This document shows positions 22,738 to 35,600 of a stretch of 64,000 bases of DNA, one piece after another. The notes beneath the pieces were generated by a model that made no database searches, had not been told where the DNA came from, and saw only the letters and a list, made by a program, of their open reading frames with translations. A program made the position numbers and the translations under genes. Location: the NCBI RefSeq assembly GCF_026151205.1, contig NC_087075.1:5386858-5450857 (forward strand). Reading direction: 5' to 3'. Each line of letters opens with the position of its first letter. Position 1 is the stretch's first letter. The stretch is from Bolinopsis microptera. Its lineage: Eukaryota; Ctenophora; Tentaculata; Lobata; Bolinopsidae.

Positions 22738-24937
22738 TAAATGTGACATATAACATGACATTATGATAATGTCGAGGCATAAAATATTTTAGTCACAAGT
22801 TTTACGTAGTGTTAAGTAGTTACAAGTTTTATACACTATATACTAGTAAACTATATACTATACTAACCGTCTTAACATATTCTCTTCTTCTAATGTAGCT
22901 TTAAAATATATTGCAATCTAGAAATTCTTATTTTGCTCTGCAGTTTAGTTACCAAAGTATCTCGCGCTAATTGAAACGAGAAGTTCGCAGTATCTATTCC
23001 TCGTGGATGACATAAATATTAATTTAAAAGTTTAGATAATAACCTTATGAAGTTGGTATCAAGGTGTTAACATACCAATGATAGCACAAAGTGGTGCATC
23101 ATAGACAAGACCAACTATCTCTCCGTCCATACACCTCGCTTTTCCTCCTCTGTTGATAAACCCTGTATCGCATTGTACCGTCATCAGTGTTCCATTTGCT
23201 ACAGGAAGTTTAGGCTCCGTTGAAACGACGTTCTTCAGGCTCAGTTCCTCGCAACCTTCGGTAGATATTCTAATTTTAGAATGTCGTTTTTTCGCGCAAC
23301 TAGTGAACTGTCGTGAAATATTCTCTTAATCTAATGTAGCTTTAAAATTTCAGAGATTATAGATATGGGTCAAACTTAGATTTCCTGAAAGTTTCGTAAG
23401 CCACGCCCAATTACAGTGGGCGTGGCGTGACACTCCCTCTTTTTCACTATTGTCTTCATAATGGTAATCTTGTTTTGCTCTTATGAGTGGGTCAATCATT
23501 TGACTCTTCGCCGATCGTGTGCAAGACGAACAATCGTTGTTCTGCAGTAAAGGGAGGATAGTGAACCATTTTCGATGATTCAATGGATGGTTCATTCCTT
23601 TTTATTGATTGTAAGGAACCTGTGACTAGCAGAGCTAACAAGCCCTGAAATGGTGACACCACCATAAATTCGTGTGATAGCGTTTTAGGTGCTGTCAGCT
23701 GTATAGGCCGGCCCATAAGCAGGCTGCAACCAATCAAGCGGTGCATGTGAGCCAAACAGGCCATTAACCAAGTGACGAGATCACTGACTGAGTGCTCGGA
23801 TCACGTATCCGATGAGTTTTGAAATGGTCATAACTCAGCCATATTTTAACCAATGAACTTGAAACCTTGGGAAAAGTTTTCAATTATCAAGCCAAATGTG
23901 TGCAAAAAATTTTGAGTTCTTAGCTTAAATCGTTCTCATTTTATGAAGACAATAGTGAAAAAGAGGGAGTGTCACGCCACGCCCACTGTAATTGGGCGTG
24001 GCTTACGAAACTTTCAGGAAATCTAAGTTTGACCCATATCTATAATCTCTGAAATTTTGGTGCAATTTGGAGACGAATTACGTGAGTTATTAAGAGGTTG
24101 CGTGTGGGTAGTCACTTATGGGCCACCCTGTATATAGCTAAGTATAACTCATGAAGCTACTACATGATATAAACTGATAGGTTTCTGAATAATATCTGGA
24201 AAAACAACATAAGATGAGTTCAATAGATTACCTGATAGTAATTGTGCGATGATCACTATTTCATACACGCGGATATTTCCATGCCTATTTATTTCTACAG
24301 TGTCCCCAAGTTCACACCCGGAGGGGACATAGCCTACAGGGACCGTGTTTTCATGGTACACTGTGAGGGAATAATAAGCACATCCCGATCCCTGACAGGT
24401 ACACGAGTCTCTAGAGCAGGTGTGAGTGTTGTTTTGCTTTGAGTCTGAGCCATAATAATGCACTACCTGCATAATGCAGTGTTCCGTTTCTAGAGACGCT
24501 CTAAACCAGGCCTTACTATTCCCTCTTTTTATTGCAGAAACCCAGGTTTTCAGGTCCCTGTCTATGGCTTTATCTGCTCCATTGGAAGCCACGTTATTTG
24601 CAAGAGTCGCAGACACAGACGTAGGTGTTATCTCACCTGGTACTTCTGGTCTTAGAGCACCTGGAGTAGTGAAAATTTCACATTGCATTATGATCAATGA
24701 TCATAATGTTTTCAGTCGGTCAAATTAGGGAAATAGCTGGATTTTACCTCATGATTATAACCAAACTTGTATAAATCCTGAAATTGGAGAACTTACTCAA
24801 ATCTAATGGAGTAATGGCACTAATAAATATCATTCAAAGTACAGATATAACCACTAATTCAAGTGTATCATTGATTCACTTTTACCTTTGAGGGGGGACC
24901 AAAGCAATGTCGTTATGATGATCAAGGTTGCTGTCAT
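22721..24937 (-). CDS. Gene A: secreted F5/8C-like lectin domain plus sushi (CCP) domain
   Basis: Exon 1 (24886-24937) encodes a signal peptide, MTATLIIITTLLWSPLK, and ends in phase 1. Exon 2 (24232-24660) encodes a galactose-binding/F5-8C or fucolectin-like domain with ASNGADKAIDRDLKTWV, KAWFRASLE and paired cysteines. Exon 3 (23076-23255, exactly 180 nt, phase 1-1) is a sushi/CCP module with four cysteines and GFINRGGKARCMDGEIVG. A last exon probably starts at 22737 after CTGATCAG and stops within a few codons (22721). Carbohydrate or cell-surface recognition outside the cell is inferred from the domains. An alternative frame of the last exon (22598-22737) encodes FVLLFLVIFVFLALLPAYS, a good membrane helix, but its phase does not fit exon 3. 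Confidence 0.75.
23346..24132. mobile_element. MITE with inverted repeats of about 120 bp in gene A intron 2
   Basis: The block AAAATTTCAGAGATTATAGA followed by GTGGGCGTGGCGTGACACTC at 23346-23470 recurs inverted at 23930-24058. The sequence continues to GGGCCACCCTGTATA at about 24120-24134, a mariner-like end; the matching left end is absent, so the left border is uncertain. It contains no gene. Confidence 0.65.
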
Positions 24938-26552
24938 GTTCGGGTTTCACATGTCTTAATATCCTAATATATGTAGCTTATTAGAAATTATTTGTCTTAT
25001 ATTTTAACAAAAGTTACGGAATTTTAACACAAACCAATATTTTTCCTTTAATCATATGAAATCATATTTTTAACAAAAGATTGACTCTGGAAGTGCAACT
25101 GAAGTAGTGAAAAAAGTAGTGATCATTTTAAGAGATTGTCAGTTCAGGGAGGTTATAGCAATTAAAATAATTAATATCAAATACAAGTTCTAAACAAAGG
25201 ATAGTTAAAAACGCGCGTGCTAAATCACTCTATACTCGAACTTCGAGATTTTTCTTAAAGGACCCCAACCGTTGAAACCTTAAATCGATATAGTTTCAAC
25301 GGTCTATCGGTGTATTTGTGAGCGCTGATTCCGCATCAACCCACCTGACACAGGGTTAAAATGCTCCCCTGGCGAGTTATCGACGAAAAACTGTTTTTGA
25401 TCACGTGACTTGACCAAATAAGGAGATTGGTATATTGTCTCGTTAGGGTTAAGGTTTTAGCATATGCTTTAGTTAGGGTAAGGGTTAGGGTTTTATATAG
25501 TCCCTCAGGGCCATCTAGAGAACTTGTTTACTGTTTAATAGAGTCACGTGATATTATAGTGTAGATATAGTGTGATATTATAGTGTAGATAAGAGTGATT
25601 GGTCATCATCCAGTTAAAAACAATGCCCAAGTCAAACTTCACTGTAGTTTCTACCAATTTTGAATTTCTCTTATCATAAGCTAAATTACAGTCAAAGCAA
25701 ACAAAAAATGTACAAGTTGTTTTGGGCTGCCTTAAAACGAGAGCACAGTCTCAGCTGACCTATCCTCAAGTGTGCTGCGCATGTCACGTCATTAGCTCTC
25801 GCCAGGGTTCTCTCTGGATAATTTAGTTGCATTGTTTTTGAAGAGTTATCGACGAATAACCCAAGGACATGGGAGAGCTTATTGCTGAATTATTCAATAG
25901 CTCGGGGACTCTTGGTCTCTCCTGGGTCCCTTAACTACTACTATAGGTGTAAGAAATCCTGTTATAAATGTCAAAGCTTACTAAATTGTATAGAACAATT
26001 TATAGTGGAGTAAAAGAGAGATATAGAGAGAGAATGGGAATAAGAACCCAAGGATTTTTATGATCGGTCAATGATGTCATCTCTCCTACTGGGGACCTAA
26101 AAATAGCCTACCTAGAAATAAAATACTTATTTGAGTGACCATGAAGGTTTATTATACTATTATACGAGGGTGAGGTGTTTGAAACACGCGCATTTTTAGG
26201 TACCAACATGGTATTTTTGGTAAACAGAGCAAGAGGCTGTATCACAACTGAATTTTCATGAAAATATAACGTTTCGTATTAAGAGTTACAAGTTGGTTCG
26301 TCCGCACAAAATTAAGTTAAATAATAAACGTACCTTTCAAGGCAATGGCATCTTACCTTGCCTCTATACAACGGGAACGGGATTCAACTCCCGGAGTTAC
26401 AAGGATTATCGATTAAACGGGAAATTTATACTATAAATTCCCTTCATCCAAGATTCCCTGTAATCGGGGTACTTTACGCAGGTAACAGTGCAAGGAACAC
26501 AAAGATATGAAGGATTAGTAATTAAAGTAAATAAACATAGGTGATATATCAC
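24938..26552. repeat. Duplicated upstream block, copy for gene A
   Basis: From about 25141 it aligns with the sequence upstream of genes 1, 2 and 3 (AACAAAGGATAGTTAAAAAC, TAAATCACTCTATACTCG, TCACGTGACTTGACC, GTGTGCTGCGCATGTC). The uninterrupted target of the giant transposon is at about 25225-25240 and that of the 8-bp-TSD element at about 26062. A local duplication of GTGATATTATAGTGTAGATA lies at 25550-25590. No coding exon is seen. Confidence 0.75.
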
Positions 26553-27856
26553 CTATATACCTGATCAGTATAGATGTGACGTATAACATGACATTATGAT
26601 AATGTCGAGGAATAAAATATTTTAATCAGAAGTGTTACGTAGTTACAAGTGTTATATACGGTAGCGTGTCTTTATATTTACCTGGGGCTGGCATGTAGTA
26701 GTCAGAAGCTGTGTCCGAGGAATAGAATTCAATCTGCTCCACTTTTTTACTCCACCGCTCGTTCCACTTATTGTGAGTACACGCCTGATCTGACATGGTA
26801 ATATCCACTACTTTTACCTCGTTACAGTGCACCGTTATCCTTGGTCCAGAGAACTTAGCTATCTTCCATCTCTTATTCACGTCACTAGATGGGGTGGAGA
26901 GGATATAAGGAGAGTAGTTTTGTGTGCAATAGCCGGTAGCGTACTGTGGGGGAGAGGTGAACCTGAGTCTGACAGTTCCTACCATGTATCCCTCTGCGGT
27001 GTAGAACCTCACATACACATAGTCCTCACTCCCATCAGCACTATTTGTCCGTATCTCTAGCGGAGTCCTTGTCAGGTTGTGAAGTATTTTTACTCCACGT
27101 TTCACTGGTTTCCAAGTTCCTGTAAAACAGTAAAACTGTATTCTTTATGAGTTCCATTTATTATGAATCCGTGTTGACCATTTTAGCCATCGCTGAGAAC
27201 GAGACAACTTAGTTGTCTTGATAAAACGACTGTTGAACTTAAACAATTCACTGGAAATTTATGGAGATAGGCGGACTCAAACAGATAGCACATGTAATTT
27301 TATTAGGAACGTTATAATATGATTTACCACGGCACTCAAAAATGGTGGACCATACTATTACTGCTCGATTTATAGGCATGCTTAGAATTAGTCGTCTGTC
27401 CGTTTTTATTTGCAGATAATCAATATATCACAGCTCACACGTAAGTTTTATCAATCTTATGTCGTAAACGATAACATATTTGAATTATTTTTAGTAGAGA
27501 TGTGCATTAGAATCTAATTTGTAAACTTCTTCCCATCAGTACCAATAGGAGGTTTAAAATAGAGATTATCTTGAGGCCTTAGGCCATAGATATCTTCAGA
27601 ATATTAGGAGATTGCTTGAAATTCTATGAAATTTAAACAATAAGTTTACTACTGCTAAAGTCTTATTATATAGATTATAGGGTTACTGATAGGATATATG
27701 TAGCTTCATAATATAACTACATGTGCGATAGATACAAAAATGATACTTAGTCTAAAATATTTGTCGCTGTTTGACATTAAAATACAAATTCTTACCTTCG
27801 TTCGTATCAGCACTTGCAGTCCCAACAAAGAAGAGGAACGAAAACAATTTCAACAT
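26553..27856 (-). CDS. Gene 2: secreted protein with the cluster's unrecognised domain
   Basis: Exon 1 (27796-27856) encodes a signal peptide (MLKLFSFLFFVGTASADTNE) ending in phase 1. Exon 2 (26682-27119, 438 nt, phase 1-1) encodes about 146 residues beginning GTWKPVKRGVKILHNL. Notable parts are LEIRTNSADGSEDYVYVRFY, ITVHCNEVKVVDITMSD and VEQIEFYSSDTASDYY. The alternating pattern suggests a beta-sandwich, but I do not recognise the family; a PLAT-like or FAMeT-like fold is only a guess. A last exon appears to start at 26560 and stops after one codon (GT ATA TAG). The protein should be secreted. The same domain occurs in genes 3 and 4. Confidence 0.72.
27120..27795. other. Intron 1 of gene 2, no other gene seen
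   Basis: AT-rich intron with GTAAG donor and TGTTTTACAG acceptor. It aligns with gene 3's intron at about 35800-36326 and gene 1's at 255-560. It includes GGCACTCAAAAATGGTGGAC, shared with gene 3. Confidence 0.7.
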
Positions 27857-28025
27857 TCCTAATTTTAGAAGATTGGGTATTAACTGAGACAGATTAGAGG
27901 GACGCACGAGGGACACAGTACAGGGAGGTTAAAGCAATTATAATAAATATTATCTAATACAATTTCTAAACAAGGAATAGTTAAAAACAAGCGTGCCAAA
28001 TCACTCGAACTGCGAGATTTTTCTT
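27857..28025. repeat. Duplicated upstream block of gene 2, proximal part
   Basis: Matches 626-770 and 25141-25260 up to the words CGAGATTTTTCTTG at 28024, where a LINE fragment interrupts it. Confidence 0.75.
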
Positions 28026-30206
28026 GAGGGGGGTTCACCCTGAAATTTGATTTAGAGATAGCAATTGACCAACAAACTAAGGCATGTGACCGAACTTTTG
28101 AGGGGGTTTTTTTGTGCTCTACTTGTAGCTGGTGGTCTTCTGAACTCTTATATGAACACAGAATCGACAGTTAAGTAGATATTGTGCTGATAATCTGAGT
28201 GCCCCACATGACATAAGGTTGGGTCACGAAATCCTCTCCGAACCTCCACGTGGTGTGGCCTGGTTGGCACTAACGGGTGGTGTGCTCTCTTGTTGAGTAC
28301 TAAGGTTGGGACTTGCCAACTCAAAGTTCCCATGGGAACCAGGAAGTCAACAATAACAGCTACCAAGCACCAGGAAATTTCTCTTTCAGATATCAGGTTA
28401 CAAGATAGTACACACACAAATGACGATACGTTAGACACAGATACCTAGCTCTAAGAGCTATTAAATCACCAGGAAATTCTCTTTCAGCTTTCAGGTCCCA
28501 TCGAAGTCACCCACCACAGAGCTAGGGATTCCAATTCGCTCATCCTGACTACAAGGACACACTGATAATGAGTAGTCTTGGCACTTCTCCCTCCAGTAAC
28601 CACTTTTCAGGTTTTTTCAGTTAAGACAGCTAATGCGTAAGGGCTGACACACGCTAGACACAGGCTCGTGATAAGACAGAATTAGGGATTTCAACTCTGA
28701 CTACGAGGACACACTGATAACGAGAATTCCTGGCACTTCTTCCTCCAGTAACCACTTTTCAGGGGACCGGGTTAGCTTTGCCACACTCTTTATTGAAGTG
28801 TGACTGGACGCTCTACAATCATCTAGTAGCAGCAGAGTTTGACTGACATCCTTACTGGTTCTATTCAGTTTCTACAGCGGAAGTTCTCAACACTCGAATC
28901 AGTTCATCTCGGACATCCTGCAGAGATGCTTTTTCACAGCCTGCCCCATTACACTGCACGGGGAACCCTTAGATCTACAGTACCCTGGTGGACAGCTTAG
29001 CTCATTAAAGCATAGTGGACCTCTTTAGTTCTGAGACGCAAAGCTAACCGGACCAGGAATAAACATCAATGCAATGCTTAGGGGATGCAAATAGGACATA
29101 CAACGTTTAACGATTTATTCGAACTTTTGATTCATTTTTAAGCTCGACGTTACATGGTATCAATTCAGGACAGATATTCCTTCTTCAGGTTCATTGAGGA
29201 AATCGTACCCGCTATTTGCGTTATACATGGCAAGTATCTGGACTAATGATAACTTAGGATCTCAATCAATCATAAATTCCTCTCAGATTCCCAGGCTGCA
29301 TTTAAAGCCCTTAACAGCACCAATTTTAACTCCAGGTTCGTTCTGAACATCTCAGACCAACTCAACTCGCTAGGTTTTCTCATCGAGTAGAACTTTGTTC
29401 CAGGACATGAAGGAGTATACGGTAAAGAACTATAATCAACACCCAAATAAAAGATTACCTCTTCAATCTCCACATCAAGAAGTATAAACAGGTGGCACTC
29501 AGTGATAAAGGAAAAACCCCACTAACATTTTTCCTCAACAAAAACAGGTACAAGAAAATTAACATCACAGGTACTCACATCAGATGGCTAACATGGCTAC
29601 TATCAGGACACAGCCCACTAGCATACTTCCAGACGGTAGCAAACAACTCCAATTTCGAAACACAGGACTGTGAACACTGCCCAGGGGAAGCAGAAACATC
29701 ACAACACTTCCTATGTGAATGCATCCAGCTGATGACAACTAGAATGAGGATATTTGGTAAACCCATCCTAACAATTGAGGAACCCATCAATAGTAAACTC
29801 GACCACATTATCAAATTCGTGGAACAGTCAACAAGGTTTGACAGAGACGATCTATTTGGATAAGCATCTAGGACATACACCAAGGTTCATAAACAATCAT
29901 ACACTAGACCCACACAGGACTATCTCAGACAGTGACACATATTCAGGTGTGGACCATGCTCGGAAGTCCCTCGCCTGCCCGCCAAAGAAGAACATCTGAA
30001 GTGGGTTTGCTCTGAGCAAGGTAGTAACAGCTTCGAGACTCCAGAGGTCTGTTGCGTTGATATCTATTATTCTATGTTTTTGTATATACTTAGGGAGTCC
30101 TGGAGTGTGGCTAGCAGGAGTCACACTCTGTGGGCACGGCGAGAAGGCCTCCCTCTTCACTAGGAGGCCAGAAACCGTTGACCAAAACAGAGAGAGGGAG
30201 AGACAT
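28026..30206 (+). mobile_element. 5'-truncated, decayed LINE with RNase H and C-terminal zinc motif
   Basis: Frames on the plus strand at 29250-29460 read SDSQAAFKAL and FVPGHEGVYGKEL, the RNase H signatures of I/Jockey/R1-type elements, but with stops. An intact stretch at 29492-29863 (stop included) encodes LSGHSPLAYFQT and a zinc-like CEHCPGEAETSQHFLCEC. Sequence to about 30206 is 3' UTR. Host upstream block resumes at about 30207 and lacks about 120 bp compared with its paralogues, so insertion came with a deletion. The 5' half (28026-29200) has no recognised coding sequence. Confidence 0.65.
28515..28765. repeat. Direct repeat of about 85 bp inside the LINE fragment
   Basis: GACTACAAGGACACACTGAT..CTTCTCCCTCCAGTAACCAC at 28515-28620 recurs with changes at 28685-28762. 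Confidence 0.65.
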
Positions 30207-31354
30207 AAGGTTAAAAAGCATTTTTAACGTCAGGGCCTGGCGAGTTATCGACGAAAAACTATTTCGATCACGTGACTTGACCAAATAAGGAAGTTGGTAT
30301 AATTTCTCGTTAGGGTTAAGGTTTTAAGCATATGCTTCAGTTAGGGATTGGCTTAGGGTAAGGGTTGGGTTTTATATAGTCCCTCAGGGCCATCTAGAGA
30401 ACTTGTTTACTGTTTAAGTGAGTCACGTGATAGTAGAGTCTAGAGCTAGAGTTATTGGTCATCATCCAGTTAAAAACAACGCTCAAGTCTAACTTCACTG
30501 TAGTTTCTACAGATTCTTCTTATCATAAGCTAAACTACGGTCAAAGCAAACGAAAACGAGAGCACGGTCTTTGCTGACCTATCCTCAAGTGTGCTGTGCA
30601 TGTCAGGTAATTAGCTCTCGCCAGGGTTCTCGCTGGATAATTTTGTAATTGCATTGTTTTTGAAGAGTAATCGACGATTAACTCAAGGACATGGGACAGC
30701 TCATTGCTGAATTATTCAATAGCTCGGGGACTCTGGGTCTCTCCTGGGTCCCTTAACTACTACTATAGGTGTAGAAAATGCTGTTATAAATGTCAAAGCC
30801 TTACCACATTGTATAGAGCAATTTATCATAAGATGGAGAGAATGAGAGAAAGAACCCAAGGAATTTTACGATCGTTTAATGATGTCGTTTTTCCTATTGG
30901 GAACTTGAAAATAGCCCACCCAGTGATAGGATAGGTACTTGATGGAGGTTTATCATACGAGGGTGAGGTGTTTGAAACACACGAATTGTTAGGTACCAAC
31001 ATGGTCGTTTTGGTAAAAGGAGCAAGAGTCTTTATAACAACTGAATTTTCATGAAAATATAACGTTTTGTATAAAGAGTTACAAGTTGGTTTGTCCACAC
31101 TAAATTAATTTAAATGATAAACTTACCTTTCAAGGCAATGGCATTTTACCTTACCCCTAATCCTATGGCTATACAACGGGATTGAATTCCTTGAGTTACA
31201 AAGATTATCGATTAAACGGGAAATTAAGACTATAAATTCCCTTCATCCAAGATTCGTTGTAATTTATATAATCGAGGTACGCAGGTAACAGTGCAAGGAA
31301 CAAAAAGAGAACAAGGAATAGTAACACAAAGTAAATAAACATAAGTGATATATA
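30207..31354. repeat. Duplicated upstream and spacer block between genes 2 and 3
   Basis: Continuation of the shared block after the LINE fragment: GAGTTATCGACGAAAAACT, TCACGTGACTTGACC, GAATTATTCAATAGCTCGG, then GAGGTGTTTGAAACAC and the CTATACAACGGG segment, as at 22250-22650 and 26070-26450. No exon is evident apart from the possible membrane frame discussed for gene A. Confidence 0.7.
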
Positions 31355-31902
31355 TTATATACCTGATCAGTATAGATGTGCCGTATAATGTCGAAGAATA
31401 ACATATTTTAGTCAGAAGTGTTACGTAATTACAAGTGTTATATTATAGTGTGTTACTATATTTACCTGGTGCTGGTCTGTAGTAGTCAGAAGCTGTGTCC
31501 AAGCCAGAATCGAATTCAATCTGCTCCACTTCTCTACTCAACGACTGTCTCCAGCTACTGTCACTACACGTCTGATCTGACATGGTAATATCCACTACTT
31601 TTACCTCGTTACTGTGCACCGTTATCCATATTCCGGAGAACCTATTTATCATCCATGTTTTGTCAACGGAACCAGGTAGAGAGGAGAGAAGAGGAGTGTT
31701 GGATCTGCATAAGCCGATCCCGTACTTTGGGGGGGGGAGGCGAAAAAGAGTCTAAAATCTCCTGCATCCACTCCCGCTGCGGTGTAGAAGTTCACCTTCA
31801 CATACTCCTCACTCCCACCAGCACTATTTGTCCGTATCTCTAGCGGAGTCCTTGTCAGGTTGTGAGGTATCTTTACACCACGGGTCACTGGTTTCCAAGT
31901 TC

Positions 31903-32279
31903 CTGTAAAACAGTAAATCTGTCTGGAGGGGATTGTTTAAAACATATAAGTGATACGGAAAGGTTTGTTTAGCAGGAGCTTTTAAAATACATGTGTAAAT
32001 CGTCTTCAGCAGTAAATCTGTATTCTTTGTAATGGCTAAGTTAATGAAAATAATGAAATTTTATCAATTTCAATATTCATATCATTCTTGAAGTGCAAAT
32101 AGTTCACGGCTGTCGGATCACCTTCATATGACGAAATCTAGAAATATAGTTTTTGCCAGATGTTCGGAGTTACCCTCAATATCTGTCGCATTTACTATTT
32201 ATTATGAAACCGGGCTGATTCTATTGTTGCTTTAATTATCTATTGTTATTGTAACTTATCTATCGTATTATATCCGTAA
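31903..32279. other. Intron of gene 3, left of the LINE
   Basis: Resembles the start of gene 2's intron 1 (GTAAATCTGTATTCTTT, ACTATTTATTATGAAACCG). No exon seen. Confidence 0.6.
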
Positions 32280-35200
32280 TATATATATATCCGTAATACT
32301 ATGTCGGAGCAGGAACCTAGCCAGGAACACAACCACAGAGCTACAAAGGAACCTGCCTGCTCAGACTTGCGTTTTCAGTTCATAGATCATGAACCGCCCA
32401 ACATCGAGATTGAGGTTACAAAGAAGCTTAAATTACCACAAGCAGCAGAGAGAGGAATATGGAAAGGAATAGATGAAGATTTGGTTATGCTTTGTCACGA
32501 GATCGTAGAGAAGGATGAGGCGATCAGGCTTCAAAAGACTGAAGGGAGAATCTACAGCTACCTGGAATATAGATTTGGGGAAGAGAATAAGATATTCGAA
32601 CAGAAACAGCAGAGAGAGGACAGGGAGACTAAGGCGATTAGGGTTTCTAAGAGGATAGCAAAGAAAGATATGAGGTCGGCAAAGAGGAGTAAGGACACTA
32701 ACGCTACAGCCACAGCGAAAAGAGAGTACCTCCGGCTGGTGCGGCTCCACAACAAAAGTCGACGCAATGAGCTCAAGAAGAAGAGGGGCAAGCAGGAGAA
32801 GAAAGAGCAGGATAAGTTTAAGAAGAACCCGTATGACTACAGCAAGAAGCTACTTAATGGTAAGCAGAACAACGCACCGCCAAGCTTCTCTAAGGAAGAA
32901 GCAGACAGGTTCTTCAAGAAGGAGTATAAGGACACGGACAGAGGTGCAATCTACACTAAGTTGGAAGGCCTTCCTGAGGCCAAGCCCCCAGTAGTTAAGT
33001 TCGAGCTGACAAAGCTGGACAGGGAAGATTTCGATGCAAAGCTGAAGAGCAGGCCTAATAAGTCATCCCCTGGTCCAAACGGTGTACCATATGTGGTGTA
33101 TAAGAGATGCCCGAGAACCGCACACATGATCTTCCAAACCCTATCTACCCTGTGGGACAAGAAGATAGTGCCACTACAATGGCGATTTGGTGAAGCAGTC
33201 CTTATCCCAAAGACTGAGGATCTGTCAGACCCAAGCAAGTTCAGGAATATTACAAAGACGAACACCAGCGGCAAGTTGAACATGGGAATTCTAGCAGACA
33301 AAATGCTGGATTATATGGTGTCTAATAAGTACATAGACAAGTCAGTTCAGAAGGGCTTTCTGAAGAAGACGCCTGGTTGTCTTGAACACACCCAAGTGCT
33401 TATGGAAGAACTAAAAGACGCCAAACTGGGTGGATTTAATGAATGCATATGGCAGAGTCCCACACAACTTGATCCTCTATGCCCTCCGGCATTACAAATT
33501 CCCTGAATGGCTCATAGATTACATGTTTAAGTACTATGATGAACTGATTGTAAGGGTGGTAACCAAAGACTGGAAGTCAAATTGGTTCTACTACATGTTA
33601 GGCCTCTTTCAAGGAGACCCTCTTTCAGTAGTGTTGTTCCTGATTGTATTCAACTTACTGTTAGATCTTCTACAAGATCAAAAAGAACTGGGTTATAAGC
33701 CCTCCTTTAGCTCGCAACCTACATCAAATCGGGCTTTTGCAGATGACCTAACACTTATGTCCTCCAGACTAGAGAAGGTAAAGAAGCAGATAGAGTTGAT
33801 GGAGCAGTTTTTGGATTGGAGTAGGAAAATGAAGGCCAAGCCTAGCAAGTGTGTCTCCCTGGGAATGAAGGTGATAGATGGTACGTACCAGGCTTATGAC
33901 CCAGAGATATTGATTGACGGCCAGCTAATCAGCTATGTAGGAAACAACCCGATTAAGTTCATGGGCCACTGGATCTATGTCGATCTAGGGTTAAATGACA
34001 CTAAACAACGGATTGAAGACAAACTAAAAACTCTGTTTCAGACAGTGGATGAGTGTGGTCTCAACGGTGTCATGAAGTGTTGGATCTACAATAACATGCT
34101 GACTAGCAAGATGTCCTGGGATCTGATGATTTACAACCTTCCTGTAAGTTTTGTGTACGAACTGGATGCTATCTGCACCAGATTCTTGAAGAAGTGGTTG
34201 GGTGTTACTAGATCAATTACTGTGACAGTCCTGTACAGGAGCAAGGATTACTTCGGGCTAAACTTGAAGAAGCTGAGTGACTTATACAAGTCTCTTCAGG
34301 TATCAAAGGGACACGCCCTGAAGAACAGTGATGACACCAAAGTTGTAGAAGCCTATAATAACAAGAGAGAGAAACAGGAGAACAGCCCGAGATGGTCTTA
34401 TACAACGGAGCTGACGGCAAGAGAGCGAGATCTTTACTTCCAGGAGTTGGTTGGAGTAGTGACTAAAGACCGAGTAGGACTCGGATGCAAACCAAAGTTG
34501 ACTGAGAGGCAGAAGCTAAGACAACTGGTAGAATCGGTGTCAGAGAACGACATGCTAGTCACCCTGGTAAACAAGGGAGTACAGGGCAAGTTCTTGACAT
34601 GGGAGAACACGATGCAGTTAGACTTAGGATGGAACAGCCTTATCTACAACTACAAGATGAGCCCGGCTCTCCTTAAATTCCACCTAAACTCGACACACGA
34701 CGTGGCTAATACCCCTGCAAACATGAAATTGTGGAACTACTCTAGTACAGGAAATTGTGCACTTTGTGGATGGAAGACGTGCAACATCAAGCACATCCTA
34801 GCCGTCTGCAGTGTAGCAAGAAACTCCAAAAGGTACAACTGGAGACATGACAACGTCCTACGTGTTATAGCCGGAGCCTTGCTTGACCAACTCAAGATGT
34901 ACAATTCCTCAGGTTCCACGACCTCCGACAAAGAATGGATACGGTTCAAGTCGAAGGATGGGAAGTATGAACACCCAAAGCCAAAGTTGAGGAAGGAGAG
35001 GCCCTTTGAGAGAGCGAAAGACTGGAAGCTGATATGGAACGAGGATACACTACCTGCCCAGTTCCCACAGCACATCTACAACACAGCGGAGAGACCCGAC
35101 ATTGTAGTATGGTCGGATAGTTTGAGAGAAGTAGTTCTGATTGAACTGACTTGTGGTGACGAGAGTAACTTCAGTGACCAAGTAGCACGTAAAGAAGCAC

Positions 35201-35600
35201 GCTACAACAGAGAGCTGATTCCTGGCATCGACGGGTGCGGTTGGAAAGCTCTGCTCTTTACGGTAGAGATTGGGTGTAGGGGCTTCTGGCACCATACTGT
35301 ACCAGCTCTATTTAACTACTTTGGATTGGCGAAGAGAACGAAGAATAAAGCCCTGAATGAGGCTGCTTTGGTCGCTCTTCGATGTTCCTATACAATCTGG
35401 TTAGCCCGCGACAACAAGAAATGGTCTACCTGCTACGACATCGCAAGGAGGCCAGAAGTCATAAACTGTGAAAGCTGAGTGTTGGGCCCATAAAACATGT
35501 TGAAAGCTGCAACCAGGATCACAAGTACTGGTGGAATACAGAATGACTTGCTAATCAGATTGATAGATGGAGTTGCTATCGAAAGATATAGAACTCAGGT
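32280..35600 (+). mobile_element. Non-LTR retrotransposon with restriction-like endonuclease in gene 3 intron
   Basis: A nearly full coding region sits between AT-rich intron sequences homologous to gene 2's intron. The exact ends and any target duplication are not clear; RLE elements often lack a regular duplication. A tail of about 120 bp follows the stop codon. Confidence 0.7.
32301..35478 (+). pseudogene. Reverse transcriptase plus restriction-like endonuclease polyprotein (R2/NeSL/HERO-type), one frameshift
   Basis: The first frame (32301-33506) starts MSEQEPSQEHNH, has a charged coiled region and then RT fingers with RPNKSSPGPNGVPYVVYKR and ILADKMLDYMV. The second (33430-35478) continues with DLMNAYGRVPHNL (motif A), GLFQGDPLSVVLF (motif B) and RAFADDLTLMSS (motif C, intact). 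It then has a CALCGWKTCNIKHILAVC zinc knuckle and an endonuclease with ERPDIVVWSD..ELTCGDE..KEARY. A frame change and probable loss of a few codons near 33430 break the protein just before motif A. No N-terminal zinc finger is visible. Apart from that break it looks young. Confidence 0.82.
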
